Positions 45,571 through 57,168 of a DNA stretch of 61,892 bases are shown piece after piece. Made by a program: the position numbers and the translations under genes. The stretch's first letter is position 1. Every line of letters starts with the position of its first letter. The stretch lies in the NCBI GenBank assembly GCA_947258755.1, contig CAMYJO010000013.1, forward strand, positions 1 to 61,892, written 5' to 3'. The stretch is from an uncultured Gammaproteobacteria bacterium (GTDB lineage: Bacteria > Pseudomonadota > Gammaproteobacteria > JAADHQ01). The notes below the pieces were generated by a model. It did not search any database. It saw only the letters and a program-made list of their open reading frames with translations, and was not told where the DNA came from.

Positions 45571-46024
45571 GCTTTTCCATTCTAAAATTATTAAGTATTT
45601 CCCCTCTAATTTCTAATGCTTGTTTTTTTGTGACAATAAATCCATGAGAAGCATAAAAGGGCTTGGCCGTTACACTTACCTCTGAGAAAAGTGAATCTAG
45701 ACCTTCCTGAGTCGCTTCTTCTTGTATTTTTTTCATAAGTAGTGAACCGACTCCTTTTCGTTGCCATCTATGATCACAAAAAAAATGATCTATAAGCCCG
45801 TTTTCTTGTAGGTCGGCGTAGCCGACGATACGCTCGTCATTTACCACTACAAACGGGTTAATGCTCTCTATTTTATTTCTCCATATTTCTTTGTCTAAGT
45901 CAGGCGGTGCCCAGGCTAAGATTTGAGATTTATTATAGTCTCGAATATTAATTCTGTGTATCGTGTTGAAAAATATCTCCCAGAGGGAGCTCTCTTCACC
46001 ACTTTTATATCTTCTTATGTACAT
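45554..46024 (-). CDS. GNAT family N-acetyltransferase
   Basis: A 156-residue acetyltransferase with the acetyl-CoA motif RWQRKGVGSLLM (Q-x-x-G-x-G type) and IDHFFCDH before it. The C-terminus reads RLTSG encoded within the attC-like element, a hallmark of cassette genes. It is AT-rich relative to flanking mnmE and RND genes. The acetyl acceptor is unknown; small-molecule or peptide substrates are equally possible. Confidence 0.88.
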   Translation of the reverse strand: MYIRRYKSGEESSLWEIFFNTIHRINIRDYNKSQILAWAPPDLDKEIWRNKIESINPFVVVNDERIVGYADLQENGLIDHFFCDHRWQRKGVGSLLMKKIQEEATQEGLDSLFSEVSVTAKPFYASHGFIVTKKQALEIRGEILNNFRMEKRLTSG

Positions 46025-46033
46025 ACCTATGTG

Positions 46034-46115
46034 CTGCTAACGTCTAAAATCACTGGCGCCAAAAGCATAGTGAAGCGACACTTTTTTGAGTCGGCTGGAG
46101 GTGTTTGTTATACGT
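46034..46115 (-). repeat. attC-like recombination site at the outer edge of the cassette region
   Basis: About 80 bases upstream of the GNAT gene. On the minus strand it begins GTATAACAAAC and ends GACGTTAGCA, with a CAGCCGACTC / GGCGCCAGTG inner region. It would belong to a cassette that is now lost, or mark the array boundary. Confidence 0.55.
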
Positions 46116-46143
46116 TGCATTCATCAATAATTTCAATAAAATA

Positions 46144-46192
46144 TTTGGGGTCAGAGTAAAAACTCAAATCTAAGTCCCGTTATGACCCCAAA
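46144..46192. repeat. Inverted repeat with GGGGTCAGAG motif
   Basis: TTTGGGGTC (46144-46152) pairs with GACCCCAAA (46184-46192). The GGGTCAGA core recurs in the hairpin at 61521-61581, suggesting a common repeat family. It lies between the cassette region and mnmE. Confidence 0.5.
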
Positions 46193-46259
46193 CTTATGAT
46201 CCCATAACTTTTGCAATTACTATCTTAAACACATGCCGCAGAACAAAGCGACGCCGTGC

Positions 46260-47636
46260 TTACTTACCGATGCAAAAACTGGAAAATATTTTTCCGAGCA
46301 AATCATCACTGCCAAATTCGCCGGTTATTTCAGCGAGGTCCTGTTGCGCCTCGCGTAACTCTTCGGCGGCCAGTTCGCCTGCTTTCGCCTGTTCCAGTTG
46401 TTCTCTGCACTTATACAAGTGCGTACCTACTCTTTCCAAGGCATCGACATGGCGACGTCGGGCAATGAATTCACCTTCGCCACCGGCCTGGTAGCCGACG
46501 CACTGCTCGAGGTGTTTTCTCAATAAATCTACACCTTGCTGTTGTTTGGCAGACAGTGTAATGACTGCGGGCTCACCCTGCTCGATGGCCGGTTCGTTCG
46601 CACTCAAATCACATTTGTTACGGACGATGGTCAGACCGGGGCCGGTCGGTAGCTGTTGCAATATGGCTTTGTCTTCGTCTGTGACGCCATCGCGGTCATC
46701 GACCAATAATAGTACACGGTCGGCCTTTTCTATCTCCGACCAGGCGCGTTCGATACCTATTTTCTCTACCTGGTCATCGGTATCGCGCAGACCGGCGGTG
46801 TCGATAACATGCATTGGCAGGCCATCGATCTGGATATGCTCACGCAATACATCGCGTGTGGTTCCTGCAATTTCTGTGACGATCGCCGATTCCTTTCCGG
46901 CCAGAGCATTCAGTAGACTGGATTTGCCGGCATTCGGTCTACCGGCGATAACGACGGTAATGCCCTCATGTAGCAAACTGCCTTGTCTGCTGGATTGCAT
47001 CAGGGCAGCAAAATTATCATCCAGCTGATCCAGGCGTTGATAGATAGTGTTATCGGACAGAAAGTCGATCTCCTCTTCCGGGAAATCAATCGCGGCTTCG
47101 ATGTACATACGTAATTCAGTCAGGCCCGTTAGCAGTTCATTAACACGTTCGGAAAATACACCCTGCAATGAACGCACTGCTGCACGCGCTGCCTGTTCAC
47201 TACTGGCATCGATGATATCGGCGATCGCTTCTGCCTGCGCCAGATCCAGCTTGTCATTGAGGAAGGCCCGTTCGGAAAATTCACCCGGCCTGGCAATGCG
47301 TGCGCCAGCCTGGATACAGCTTTGCAGGATCAGGTCGAGAATGATTGGGCCGCCATGCGCCTGCAGTTCGAGTACATCTTCACCGGTAAAGGAGTTGGGT
47401 CCCTGGAAATACAGGGCAATGCCCTGGTCCAAAACCTGACCATCTGTGGCGTAAAAAGGACAATACTCAGCCAGGCGTGCTTGCGGAACCCGGGTCAGTA
47501 GTTGTTGGGCGATATCCTGACAGGCCGGGCCGGATATGCGAATGATACCGACACCTCCACGTCCGGGCGCTGTGGCAATGGCGGCGATGGTGTCATTATC
47601 TGTCAACGTTTCAAATGTCTTCGCTATGGATGTCAA
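46260..47636 (-). CDS. mnmE: tRNA modification GTPase MnmE
   Basis: A 458-residue MnmE (TrmE) with N-terminal folate-binding domain, a helical domain, an inserted G domain and the C-terminal CIGK motif, with the catalytic Cys four residues from the end. G motifs are [21 protein letters not shown] and the base-recognition NKCD. It works with MnmG, also in this window, on U34 of tRNA. It lies downstream of yidC with an intrinsic terminator between them. Confidence 0.97.
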   Translation of the reverse strand: MTSIAKTFETLTDNDTIAAIATAPGRGGVGIIRISGPACQDIAQQLLTRVPQARLAEYCPFYATDGQVLDQGIALYFQGPNSFTGEDVLELQAHGGPIILDLILQSCIQAGARIARPGEFSERAFLNDKLDLAQAEAIADIIDASSEQAARAAVRSLQGVFSERVNELLTGLTELRMYIEAAIDFPEEEIDFLSDNTIYQRLDQLDDNFAALMQSSRQGSLLHEGITVVIAGRPNAGKSSLLNALAGKESAIVTEIAGTTRDVLREHIQIDGLPMHVIDTAGLRDTDDQVEKIGIERAWSEIEKADRVLLLVDDRDGVTDEDKAILQQLPTGPGLTIVRNKCDLSANEPAIEQGEPAVITLSAKQQQGVDLLRKHLEQCVGYQAGGEGEFIARRRHVDALERVGTHLYKCREQLEQAKAGELAAEELREAQQDLAEITGEFGSDDLLGKIFSSFCIGK

Positions 47637-47644
47637 ACACGTTT

Positions 47645-47673
47645 AAAAAACAAAGGGGACCTAAGTCCCCTTT
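47645..47673 (-). terminator. Intrinsic terminator after yidC
   Basis: A perfect nine-pair stem, AAAGGGGAC/GTCCCCTTT (47652-47660 with 47665-47673, loop of four), is followed on the minus strand by G and TTTTTT (47650-47645). It separates the rpmH-yidC unit from mnmE. Confidence 0.85.
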
Positions 47674-47683
47674 GTCTGCTTTA

Positions 47684-49369
47684 TTATTGCGCCTCAACCC
47701 TTTTCGTTATCACCCATTGTTGCGCTATTGACAGGCCGTTATTGACGACCCAATACAACACCAGCCCTGCCGGGAAGAACAGGAAGAACACGGTAAACAC
47801 AAACGGCAAGGCCATCATGATCTTGGCCTGCATAGGGTCCATCGGTGCCGGATTCAGTTTTTGCTGGATGAACATGGTCGCACCCATCAATATCGGCAAC
47901 ACAAAGTACGGGTCTTTAGCTGACAAATCCTGGATCCATAACATAAAGGGCGCCTGGCGTAATTCCACGGCTTCCAACAATACCCAGTACAGTGCGATGA
48001 ACACCGGGATCTGTACCAGGATGGGCAAACAACCACCGAGTGGATTGATTTTTTCCTTTTTGTACATCTCCATCATAGCCTTATTCATGCCCTGACGATC
48101 ATCGCCATAGCGCTCTTTCAGGCTCTGCAAGCGCGGTTGCAATTTACGCATATTGGCCATGGATTTATAACTGGTTTCGGATAGTTTATAGAAGGCCAGT
48201 TTGATGATCACGGTCAGGAATATAATCGCCCAGCCCCAGTTACCGATCAGGCTGTGGATCGCGCTCAATAACCAGAACAAGGGTTTTGCAATCACGGTCA
48301 GGAAACCGTAATCAGCGGTCAGTTCCAGACCCGGGCTGATATCTTCGAGTACGTTCTGGTCTTTCGGGCCAACGTAGAGCTTACTAAAGTATTGTTTGCT
48401 TTGGCCCGGTGTGAGTGTTTCCGATGGCGAAATCATGCCCAGGTAATAGCGATAATCTTTGTAATTACTGAAGAAGGTATTGTTCTCTGCAGCTGCTGGA
48501 ATCCAGGCGCCGAGGAAATAATGTTGCATCATACCGATCCAGCCACCCTGGATATTAGTACGATTCAGTTTAGTTTCCTGCATATCGCTGAATTGAATCT
48601 TTTCATACAACTCTTCTGGCGTGTATATGACACCACCCATGTAGGTCTGCATCATGAACATGGACTGACTTTCCTGGCCAAAATGCGTGCGCTGTTGTTG
48701 GCGATAGAAACTACCCTGCCAATCCGATGATGAATTATTTTCAACTTTGACGGCCATGTCGATTAAATGACTGCCGCGATGAAAGGTGTAGGTCCTGGTC
48801 ACGTTAATGCCGGAGGGATCAGACCAGGTCATATTCACCTGTAGTTGGTCCTGACCTTCTACCAACTTGTATTCTGTCTTGTCGGTTTGAAACTGTTGCT
48901 CATGCGATGGCCCTTGCCCCTTCAACATCGAGAACCCTGATTGTGCGACAAACAATTTCGCACCTGAGTCGGTCATTAACAGGAAAGGTACTTCCGGCTT
49001 ATCTTGTTCGACCGGATATTTTTTCAATTTCACTTCACGGATATCACCGCCAAGGGTATCGAGTATGACATCAAGGTAATCGGTGCTGACGTGTATGCGC
49101 TGAGCCGAATCTAACTTATTACCCTCACCGCTGATCGTCGGGCTGCTAGGTTTAATTGGAGCCGTAGCCGCAGGGACATCACTCGAAGTCGCAGGTGCGC
49201 TGGGTGCTGGTACCGCGCCGGGTACGGCTGCTGTTGGCGCTGCGGTTTGCGCCACGCTTTCAGTGCCGGGTGTTTGTTCACTGACACCATAGTCACGCTG
49301 CCATTCCTGGTAAAGCAGCATGCCGAGAAACACGAGCCCGATGAATATAAAAAGCCTTTGATTTTCCAT
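47684..49369 (-). CDS. yidC: Membrane protein insertase YidC
   Basis: A 561-residue YidC. The N-terminal helix (QRLFIFIGLVFLGMLLY), a Pro/Ala-rich linker and a large periplasmic domain (about 70-345) precede the 60KD_IMP core with five helices (about 355-545). The start is ATG 49369, giving the usual MENQR start; a reading to 49510 runs back into yidD. It inserts membrane proteins with or without Sec. It follows yidD by seven bases. Confidence 0.96.
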   Translation of the reverse strand: MENQRLFIFIGLVFLGMLLYQEWQRDYGVSEQTPGTESVAQTAAPTAAVPGAVPAPSAPATSSDVPAATAPIKPSSPTISGEGNKLDSAQRIHVSTDYLDVILDTLGGDIREVKLKKYPVEQDKPEVPFLLMTDSGAKLFVAQSGFSMLKGQGPSHEQQFQTDKTEYKLVEGQDQLQVNMTWSDPSGINVTRTYTFHRGSHLIDMAVKVENNSSSDWQGSFYRQQQRTHFGQESQSMFMMQTYMGGVIYTPEELYEKIQFSDMQETKLNRTNIQGGWIGMMQHYFLGAWIPAAAENNTFFSNYKDYRYYLGMISPSETLTPGQSKQYFSKLYVGPKDQNVLEDISPGLELTADYGFLTVIAKPLFWLLSAIHSLIGNWGWAIIFLTVIIKLAFYKLSETSYKSMANMRKLQPRLQSLKERYGDDRQGMNKAMMEMYKKEKINPLGGCLPILVQIPVFIALYWVLLEAVELRQAPFMLWIQDLSAKDPYFVLPILMGATMFIQQKLNPAPMDPMQAKIMMALPFVFTVFFLFFPAGLVLYWVVNNGLSIAQQWVITKRVEAQ

Positions 49370-49376
49370 TTTTATT

Positions 49377-49607
49377 TTACTTCTGTTGTTTGTTAACTTC
49401 CGGGACGGGATCAACGCCTCCGGGTGACCAGGGATGGCAGCGCGATAATCTGCGTATAGCCAACCAGCTTCCATAGAGCGCCCCGTGCTTTTCAATAGCG
49501 GTATGCGCATAACACGAACACGAGGGATAAAATCGACAATGATTACCCAGAAGCGGGCTTATTATATATTGGTATGAACGAATAATAAAAATCAGGATTG
49601 TACGCAT
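49377..49607 (-). CDS. yidD: Membrane protein insertion efficiency factor YidD
   Basis: A 76-residue YidD with the signature [20 protein letters not shown] (three Cys; seen in parts [15 protein letters not shown]) and an amphipathic N-terminal helix. It assists YidC-dependent insertion at the inner face of the membrane. It overlaps rnpA by 16 bases in the standard rpmH-rnpA-yidD-yidC order. Confidence 0.96.
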   Translation of the reverse strand: MRTILIFIIRSYQYIISPLLGNHCRFYPSCSCYAHTAIEKHGALYGSWLAIRRLSRCHPWSPGGVDPVPEVNKQQK

Positions 49608-49963
49608 TTTTTTACCAACCTGTCCCAGTGTTTTGACAGAGAGCGTTGTATCTCATTATTGCTCCTGTCCTGCAAGCCTTTTTTAGCCAGGACCACGATA
49701 TCGAGTCCTTGCAGTTGTTGCTGCCGGGCCCGAAAGCTTTCGCGGATGAGGCGTTTGATGCGGTTGCGTTGCACGGCCTTGGCAATGGTTTTCTTGGCAA
49801 TAGCCAGTCCGAGCCTGGCGCTGGCCTGTTGGTTGCTGCACACCAGTACTGTAAACAGTTGATCACTGGAGCGAATCGGGTCGGCAAATACCTGTTGGTA
49901 TGCAGGCCCACTTAAGAGCCTGGCCGATCGGGGAAAACAGCAGCTGGGGTTATGCTCATTCAA
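49592..49963 (-). CDS. rnpA: Ribonuclease P protein component
   Basis: A 123-residue basic protein with the RnpA motif [17 protein letters not shown] (RNR core) and the start region F-PRSARL. It binds the RNase P RNA and helps 5' maturation of tRNA. The RNA partner gene is not in this window. It follows rpmH by 138 bases and overlaps yidD. Confidence 0.95.
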   Translation of the reverse strand: MNEHNPSCCFPRSARLLSGPAYQQVFADPIRSSDQLFTVLVCSNQQASARLGLAIAKKTIAKAVQRNRIKRLIRESFRARQQQLQGLDIVVLAKKGLQDRSNNEIQRSLSKHWDRLVKKCVQS

Positions 49964-50101
49964 AAATACACCTTAAAATTCAGAGATTTAAGGTCTGAAC
50001 TATTCTGTAATAAACAGATGGCAGGTTTAGCTTTGTTGACTCGTAGAAAGACGCTTCACTATAAGGGGTCCGAACTGCCCGTTATAGTGGCTAACTATAT
50101 A

Positions 50102-50236
50102 TTAAGGTGTAAGTTGCTTACGGCCCTTGGCGCGCCTGGCATTAATCACTGCTCGGCCGCCGGTGGTGCTCATACGTGCACGAAAACCGTGGGTACGTGC
50201 CCTTTTTAATACACTGGGTTGGAATGTTCTTTTCAT
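50102..50236 (-). CDS. rpmH: Ribosomal protein L34
   Basis: A 44-codon gene from ATG 50236 to TAA 50102. The translation begins [14 protein letters not shown], contains THGFRARM and [16 protein letters not shown], and is a perfect match in length and motif to bacterial L34. It is first gene of the rpmH-rnpA-yidD-yidC unit and is divergent from dnaA, the canonical origin-proximal arrangement. Confidence 0.98.
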   Translation of the reverse strand: MKRTFQPSVLKRARTHGFRARMSTTGGRAVINARRAKGRKQLTP

Positions 50237-50335
50237 AGCGCCCTACCTGATTAAACAACCGGAACAAGCCGGATTAAATGAACCGGCAATCCTACTGTGT
50301 AGCGGGTAATGTGTCAACAGAAAAAATAATTAGTT

Positions 50336-50359
50336 TTATCCACTCTTAATTGTGGATAA
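50336..50359. promoter_or_regulatory. DnaA boxes in the rpmH-dnaA intergenic region
   Basis: TTATCCACT (50336-50344, one mismatch) and TGTGGATAA (50351-50359, perfect) face each other. Position 75-95 bases upstream of dnaA suggests autoregulation of dnaA and possibly part of the origin. Confidence 0.75.
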
Positions 50360-50432
50360 CTTTGGTAATTAGCGATAGAATCGAGCAATAATAAAGTTAT
50401 TAACAATCTCTTCATAATAAAAGGGAGTTTTC

Positions 50433-51755
50433 TTGTCCAGTCTTTGGAATCTGTGTCTTCAATATCTTGAAGATGAGTTGCCGCAAAACCAGTTTAATAC
50501 CTGGATCAGGCCCCTGCATGCAGTTCAGAATGGCCAGTCTTTACAACTGCTGGCGCCTAATCAATTTGTTCTTGACCAGGTTAAGGACAATTTTCTCGAG
50601 TCGATCCAGGAATCCCTGCAGAGTCTGAGTGAGGCGGAGCCACCGAACCTGAAATTACAGGTCGGTAGTGTACATCAGGCCCAGCCCACCACCAATACGG
50701 TCGCCGCGGTCGCTGACAAAGAAACGATCTCGCATAAAAGCAATATCAATCCGGATTTCACCTTTACCTCTTTTGTCGAGGGTAAGTCCAACCAATTGGC
50801 GCGCGCTGCCTCGGTACAGGTTGCCGAAAATCCCGGTAAAGCCTATAACCCATTGTTTATATACGGAGGAGTTGGTCTCGGCAAGACTCATCTGATGCAC
50901 GCTGTTGGCAATATGATGATGGTCAATAATCCCAATGCCAAGGTCGTTTACCTGCATTCGGAGCGCTTTGTCGCCGATATGGTCAAGGCCCTGCAACATA
51001 ACTCCATCAATGAGTTCAAGCGCTATTACCGTTCCGTGGATGCCTTGTTGATCGATGATATCCAGTTTTTTGCCAAGAAAGAGCGTTCCCAGGAAGAGTT
51101 TTTCCATACCTTCAATTCCTTGCTGGAAGGCCATCAGCAGGTCATCCTGACCTGTGATCGTTATCCGAAAGAGGTCAACGGCCTGGAAGAACGCCTTAAA
51201 TCCCGTTTTGGCTGGGGTTTAACGGTCTCGGTAGAACCCCCGGAACTGGAAACCCGCGTTGCCATCCTGCTCGGTAAGGCCAAGCAGATGCAGGCCGATT
51301 TACCCGACGAGGTGGCCTTCTTTATTGCCAAACGCCTGCGTTCCAATATCCGCGAACTCGAGGGCGCCTTGAAGCGTGTTATCGCCAATGCCCACTTTAC
51401 CAACCAACCGATCACGCTGGAATTTGCTAAAGAGGCATTGCGCGACCTGCTTTCCCTGCAGGATCGATTGGTCAGCATTGAGAACATTCAGAAAACCGTG
51501 GCTGAGTATTACAAAATTCGTGTGCATGATTTATTATCAGCACGAAGAACCCGTTCGATTACCCGGCCACGGCAGATTGCCATGAGCCTAGCAAAGGAAC
51601 TGACCAATCACAGTCTGCCAGAGATTGGTGATGCCTTTGGTGGCCGCGATCACACGACTGTGCTGCATGCCTGCCGTAAGGTTAAGGAACTTCGGGAGAC
51701 CGAAATCAGGATCAGGGAAGACTATTTGAGCCTGTTGAGAATGTTAAGCGCATAA
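50433..51755 (+). CDS. dnaA: Chromosomal replication initiator DnaA
   Basis: A 440-residue DnaA. Domain I ([15 protein letters not shown]), a linker, the AAA+ domain with Walker [11 protein letters not shown] and Walker [10 protein letters not shown], and the C-terminal DNA-binding domain with the DnaA signature [13 protein letters not shown] are all seen. The start is TTG at 50433, supported by AAGGGAG nine bases upstream, and there is no in-frame ATG giving domain I. Upstream DnaA boxes imply self-control. Confidence 0.97.
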   Translation: MSSLWNLCLQYLEDELPQNQFNTWIRPLHAVQNGQSLQLLAPNQFVLDQVKDNFLESIQESLQSLSEAEPPNLKLQVGSVHQAQPTTNTVAAVADKETISHKSNINPDFTFTSFVEGKSNQLARAASVQVAENPGKAYNPLFIYGGVGLGKTHLMHAVGNMMMVNNPNAKVVYLHSERFVADMVKALQHNSINEFKRYYRSVDALLIDDIQFFAKKERSQEEFFHTFNSLLEGHQQVILTCDRYPKEVNGLEERLKSRFGWGLTVSVEPPELETRVAILLGKAKQMQADLPDEVAFFIAKRLRSNIRELEGALKRVIANAHFTNQPITLEFAKEALRDLLSLQDRLVSIENIQKTVAEYYKIRVHDLLSARRTRSITRPRQIAMSLAKELTNHSLPEIGDAFGGRDHTTVLHACRKVKELRETEIRIREDYLSLLRMLSA

Positions 51756-51981
51756 TGTGGATAACTTGTTGATATAAACGGCTTCAATAGTTATTCAATT
51801 GTTATCCACAGTTTGATAACAAAATACGAAGCCTTGATACAATGGTTATACAGTCGAAATAATGTTATAAGTAGTTGATTTAATTATTAAAATTAATGTT
51901 ATTAACAGAGCCACCCTTTGTTAATAATAACAATAACAAAGATATATTTATTTTATTAATATTAATAAATAGGGAATTCGA
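51756..51981. other. oriC: Probable replication origin (oriC) between dnaA and dnaN
   Basis: Two perfect DnaA boxes in opposite directions, TGTGGATAA (51756-51764) and TTATCCACA (51802-51810), are followed by weaker copies. An extremely AT-rich stretch from about 51860 to 51972 (runs of TTAAT/AATAAC) can serve as the unwinding element. The gene-strand switch is nearby and the dnaA-dnaN location is the common place for oriC in many bacteria. Some DnaA boxes also lie upstream of dnaA, so the origin may be bipartite. Confidence 0.8.
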
Positions 51982-53082
51982 ATGAAGTTCAAGATCAAAC
52001 GTGAAACCTTACTTAAGCCACTTCAGTTTGTCATCGGGGTTGTAGAACGCAGGCAAACATTACCCGTACTATCGAATTTATTGCTTCAGGCCGATACTGG
52101 CAAAATATCTCTGACATCCACCGATCTGGAGGTGGAGCTGGTCGCTAATTTTGATCTTGATGTGCAGGATGGTGGTGAGATCACGATACCGGCACGTAAA
52201 TTTCTGGATATCTGTAAGGCCTTACCGGACGATTCAGAACTCAATATCGGTTTCAAAAATGAGCGGGTACAGGTTCGATCAGGAAAAAGTCGTTTCACAC
52301 TGGCGACCTTACCAGCTGCCGAATTTCCACTGATCGAAGACATCAAGGTGCAAATGGAATTCAGCGTGCCACAACGTCAGCTGAAAAAATTGATAGAACG
52401 CACTCACTTTGCCATGGCTCAACAGGATGTCCGTTATTACCTGAATGGTCTGTTATTCGAGATCAAGGCCGGGCAGTTAAGGACTGTCGCCACTGATGGC
52501 CATCGACTGGCAATCTGTGAAGTAGATGCTGACATTACCAGTGATGATCATCACCAGGTTATTGTCCCGCGTAAAGGTATTCAGGAATTGGCGCGCTTGC
52601 TTGAGGATTCTGACGAGAAGGCATTAATACAGCTGGGTTCCAATCATATCCGTATTCAACTGCCGGACCTGCGTTTCACATCGAAATTAATTGATGGCAA
52701 ATTCCCTGACTATAACAAGGTCCTGCCCAAGGCCAGTGATAAATTCATCCATGCAGGACGAGATACCCTGAAACAGGCCCTTGTGCGTACATCTATCCTG
52801 TCGAATGAAAAATACCGCGGGGTCAGATTAACACTGGATAAACAAAGCCTGTCGATCCAGGCACACAACCCGGAGCAGGAAGAGGCCGAGGAAGAGCTGG
52901 AAATCGATTATCAGGGTGAGCCAATCGAGATTGGTTTTAATGTTAATTACCTGCTGGACGCATTGAATGCGATTCCGGAAGAAAAGGTCACGATCTCACT
53001 GAGCGATTCCAATAGTAGTTGTCTGATTGAGCCAGCGGAGTCTAAAGACAGCCGTTATGTCGTCATGCCAATGCGGCTCTAA
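51982..53082 (+). CDS. dnaN: DNA polymerase III beta sliding clamp
   Basis: A 366-residue beta clamp, identical in length to E. coli DnaN. It begins MKFKIKRETLLKPLQ and ends with the conserved MPMRL, and three repeated clamp domains are recognisable. It is the processivity ring of the replicative polymerase. It lies in standard order between the origin and recF; the ATG is preceded by AGGGAA. Confidence 0.98.
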   Translation: MKFKIKRETLLKPLQFVIGVVERRQTLPVLSNLLLQADTGKISLTSTDLEVELVANFDLDVQDGGEITIPARKFLDICKALPDDSELNIGFKNERVQVRSGKSRFTLATLPAAEFPLIEDIKVQMEFSVPQRQLKKLIERTHFAMAQQDVRYYLNGLLFEIKAGQLRTVATDGHRLAICEVDADITSDDHHQVIVPRKGIQELARLLEDSDEKALIQLGSNHIRIQLPDLRFTSKLIDGKFPDYNKVLPKASDKFIHAGRDTLKQALVRTSILSNEKYRGVRLTLDKQSLSIQAHNPEQEEAEEELEIDYQGEPIEIGFNVNYLLDALNAIPEEKVTISLSDSNSSCLIEPAESKDSRYVVMPMRL

Positions 53083-53126
53083 TCCAATCAGCAGAAACCG
53101 GACCGCGGAAGGGCTATAGCCTACCT

Positions 53127-54212
53127 ATGGCACTGACAAAACTGGGTATACGAAATTTCAGAAATCTACATCATGTCGATCTGGAACCATCCGAAGACCT
53201 GAATCTGATCATTGGCCAAAATGCCTCAGGCAAAACCAGCCTGCTTGAGGCCATTTATTTTCTTGGCAGGGCCCGTTCATTCCGTACCCACCGCTCCGAC
53301 AGACTAGTTGAAAAAGGCCAGAAATCGCTATCTGTCTTTGCACAGCAACAGTTAGAAAACGGCAAAAAAGTGCCATTTGGTGTGCAAAAAGACCCAAAAA
53401 TGGTGCAAATCCGCATCAATGAACAAAAAATAAACAAAGTGGCCGATCTGGTCAAAAACCTGCCTTTACAGCTTATTCACCCCAATAGTCACCAATTATT
53501 AGAGGAAGGGCCACGCTATCGAAGGCAATTCCTGGACTGGGGCGTGTTCCACGTGGAACATCGTTTTTATCCGGTTTGGCATCGATACCAGGCGGCGCTG
53601 AAACAACGCAATATGGCGCTTAGGCAATCCAGTGCAAAAGAACTGATCCAGGTATGGGACAAAGAGTTGATCGAATCGGGCAATTTGTTGCACCAGATGC
53701 GCACCGAGTACGTCAATGAGCTGCAGCTCTTATTGAAATCGTATATAGAGCCGGTCCTTGGACCACTGGATCTCGGAATTCATTATCAGGCGGGCTGGGC
53801 AAAGGAGTTGACCCTTGAAGAGGCCATCGTGCGCTCACTTGAAAATGATATGGATCGTGGTTTTACCGGCGTCGGCCCTCAGCGCGCCGATATCAGTATT
53901 AAGATAGATGGCGTTCTCGCCAGTGAGCGTATATCGCGTGGCCAACAAAAGATTCTGGTGACTTGTCTGTTGCTGGCGCAGGCCGGCCTGTTTAATGAAA
54001 AAACAGGTAGAAAATGCGTGTTGCTGATCGATGATGTGGCGGCCGAGCTCGATCCTGACAACCGCAACAGGTTGTTACAGGTCTTGCATGGTATGAAGGT
54101 GCAGATGTTTCTGACCTCGATTGAAAAGAAAACACTGCTACCGATGAGAGCGTATTCCTCGACATCCAAGATGTTCCACGTGGAACACGGTAAGCTGACA
54201 GACGTGGTATAA
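53127..54212 (+). CDS. recF: DNA replication and repair protein RecF, carrying two parS sites
   Basis: A 361-residue SMC-like ATPase with Walker A GQNASGKTSLLE, signature SRGQQK and Walker B LLIDDVAAELD. It loads RecA at gaps with RecO and RecR. It is 45 bases after dnaN and upstream of gyrB. Two 16-bp palindromes encoding Phe-His-Val-Glu-His in the protein are perfect parS sites. A probable gyrB promoter overlaps its stop codon. Confidence 0.96.
   Translation: MALTKLGIRNFRNLHHVDLEPSEDLNLIIGQNASGKTSLLEAIYFLGRARSFRTHRSDRLVEKGQKSLSVFAQQQLENGKKVPFGVQKDPKMVQIRINEQKINKVADLVKNLPLQLIHPNSHQLLEEGPRYRRQFLDWGVFHVEHRFYPVWHRYQAALKQRNMALRQSSAKELIQVWDKELIESGNLLHQMRTEYVNELQLLLKSYIEPVLGPLDLGIHYQAGWAKELTLEEAIVRSLENDMDRGFTGVGPQRADISIKIDGVLASERISRGQQKILVTCLLLAQAGLFNEKTGRKCVLLIDDVAAELDPDNRNRLLQVLHGMKVQMFLTSIEKKTLLPMRAYSSTSKMFHVEHGKLTDVV
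53545..53560. promoter_or_regulatory. parS: parS centromere site 1
   Basis: TGTTCCACGTGGAACA is a perfect 16-bp palindrome equal to the ParB binding consensus TGTTnCACGTGnAACA. It lies inside recF. Confidence 0.93.
54172..54187. promoter_or_regulatory. parS: parS centromere site 2
   Basis: A second perfect TGTTCCACGTGGAACA palindrome near the 3' end of recF, 627 bases from site 1. It is expected to nucleate ParB clamps together with site 1. Confidence 0.93.
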
Positions 54213-54213
54213 T
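54205..54213 (+). promoter_or_regulatory. Extended -10 promoter candidate for gyrB
   Basis: TGGTATAAT (TG-n-TATAAT) overlaps the recF stop, 62 bases ahead of gyrB. No good -35 is seen, consistent with an extended -10 type. An imperfect CCTTTATATATAAGG palindrome (54242-54258 area) follows. Confidence 0.45.
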
Positions 54214-54271
54214 GTTTCGGTTACTGTTAGTAGTCTGATATCCTTTATATATAAGGTATTACAGGGAATAA

Positions 54272-56689
<2,418 letters not shown>

Positions 56690-56731
56690 GCGGCGAATGC
56701 AGCGTACGTATCTTTATTTCAGGTAAGGACA

Positions 56732-57004
56732 ATGGACATGTCTAGTTTAAGTAATGTCCATATAGCCGGCGCAGCTGCAATCGGATTTTTTGTGCTGGCA
56801 GTATTGATGACCCTATTGATGTCCAGACATATCATTAAGGGTGAGTCCAATACACCTGGCATCCTGAAAACATTGTTCAGGGGTGAGCCTTTGAGCGAGA
56901 CGGGCATGCGTTATCGTATCGGTGCCTTCATCGCAATAATGTTCGCGATCATGAATACGCTGGCCACGGCATTTATTTACATTGCTGAACAAACAATTCC
57001 CTAA
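56732..57004 (+). CDS. Small two-helix membrane protein, unknown
   Basis: A 90-residue protein with helices near 10-32 and 66-88 and a polar loop (GILKTLFRGEPLSETGMRYR). AAGGACA precedes the ATG. The sequence has no family I recognise. It stands alone 43 bases after gyrB and could be cotranscribed with it. A palindromic repeat follows it. Confidence 0.68.
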   Translation: MDMSSLSNVHIAGAAAIGFFVLAVLMTLLMSRHIIKGESNTPGILKTLFRGEPLSETGMRYRIGAFIAIMFAIMNTLATAFIYIAEQTIP

Positions 57005-57033
57005 ATCATCATTAGCGAACCTTTGATTAATTA

Positions 57034-57116
57034 GTCATTGCGAGGAGAGAAACGACGAAGCAATCTGTTACTACTTGATTCTGTTTAACAGATTGCCACG
57101 CTGTGCTCGCAATGAC
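57034..57116. repeat. Short inverted-repeat element (TCATTGCGAG type)
   Basis: The 83-bp unit is bounded by GTCATTGCGAG and CTCGCAATGAC, with an inner CAATCTGTT (57061-57069) / AACAGATTG (57088-57096) pair. Similar non-coding units beginning GTCATTGCGAG are widespread in bacterial genomes. It probably folds into a hairpin. Confidence 0.7.
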
Positions 57117-57168
57117 TTGAAATTTTAAATTAATTAAAGGCTCCCAAGACAATAATACACCCTGAACC

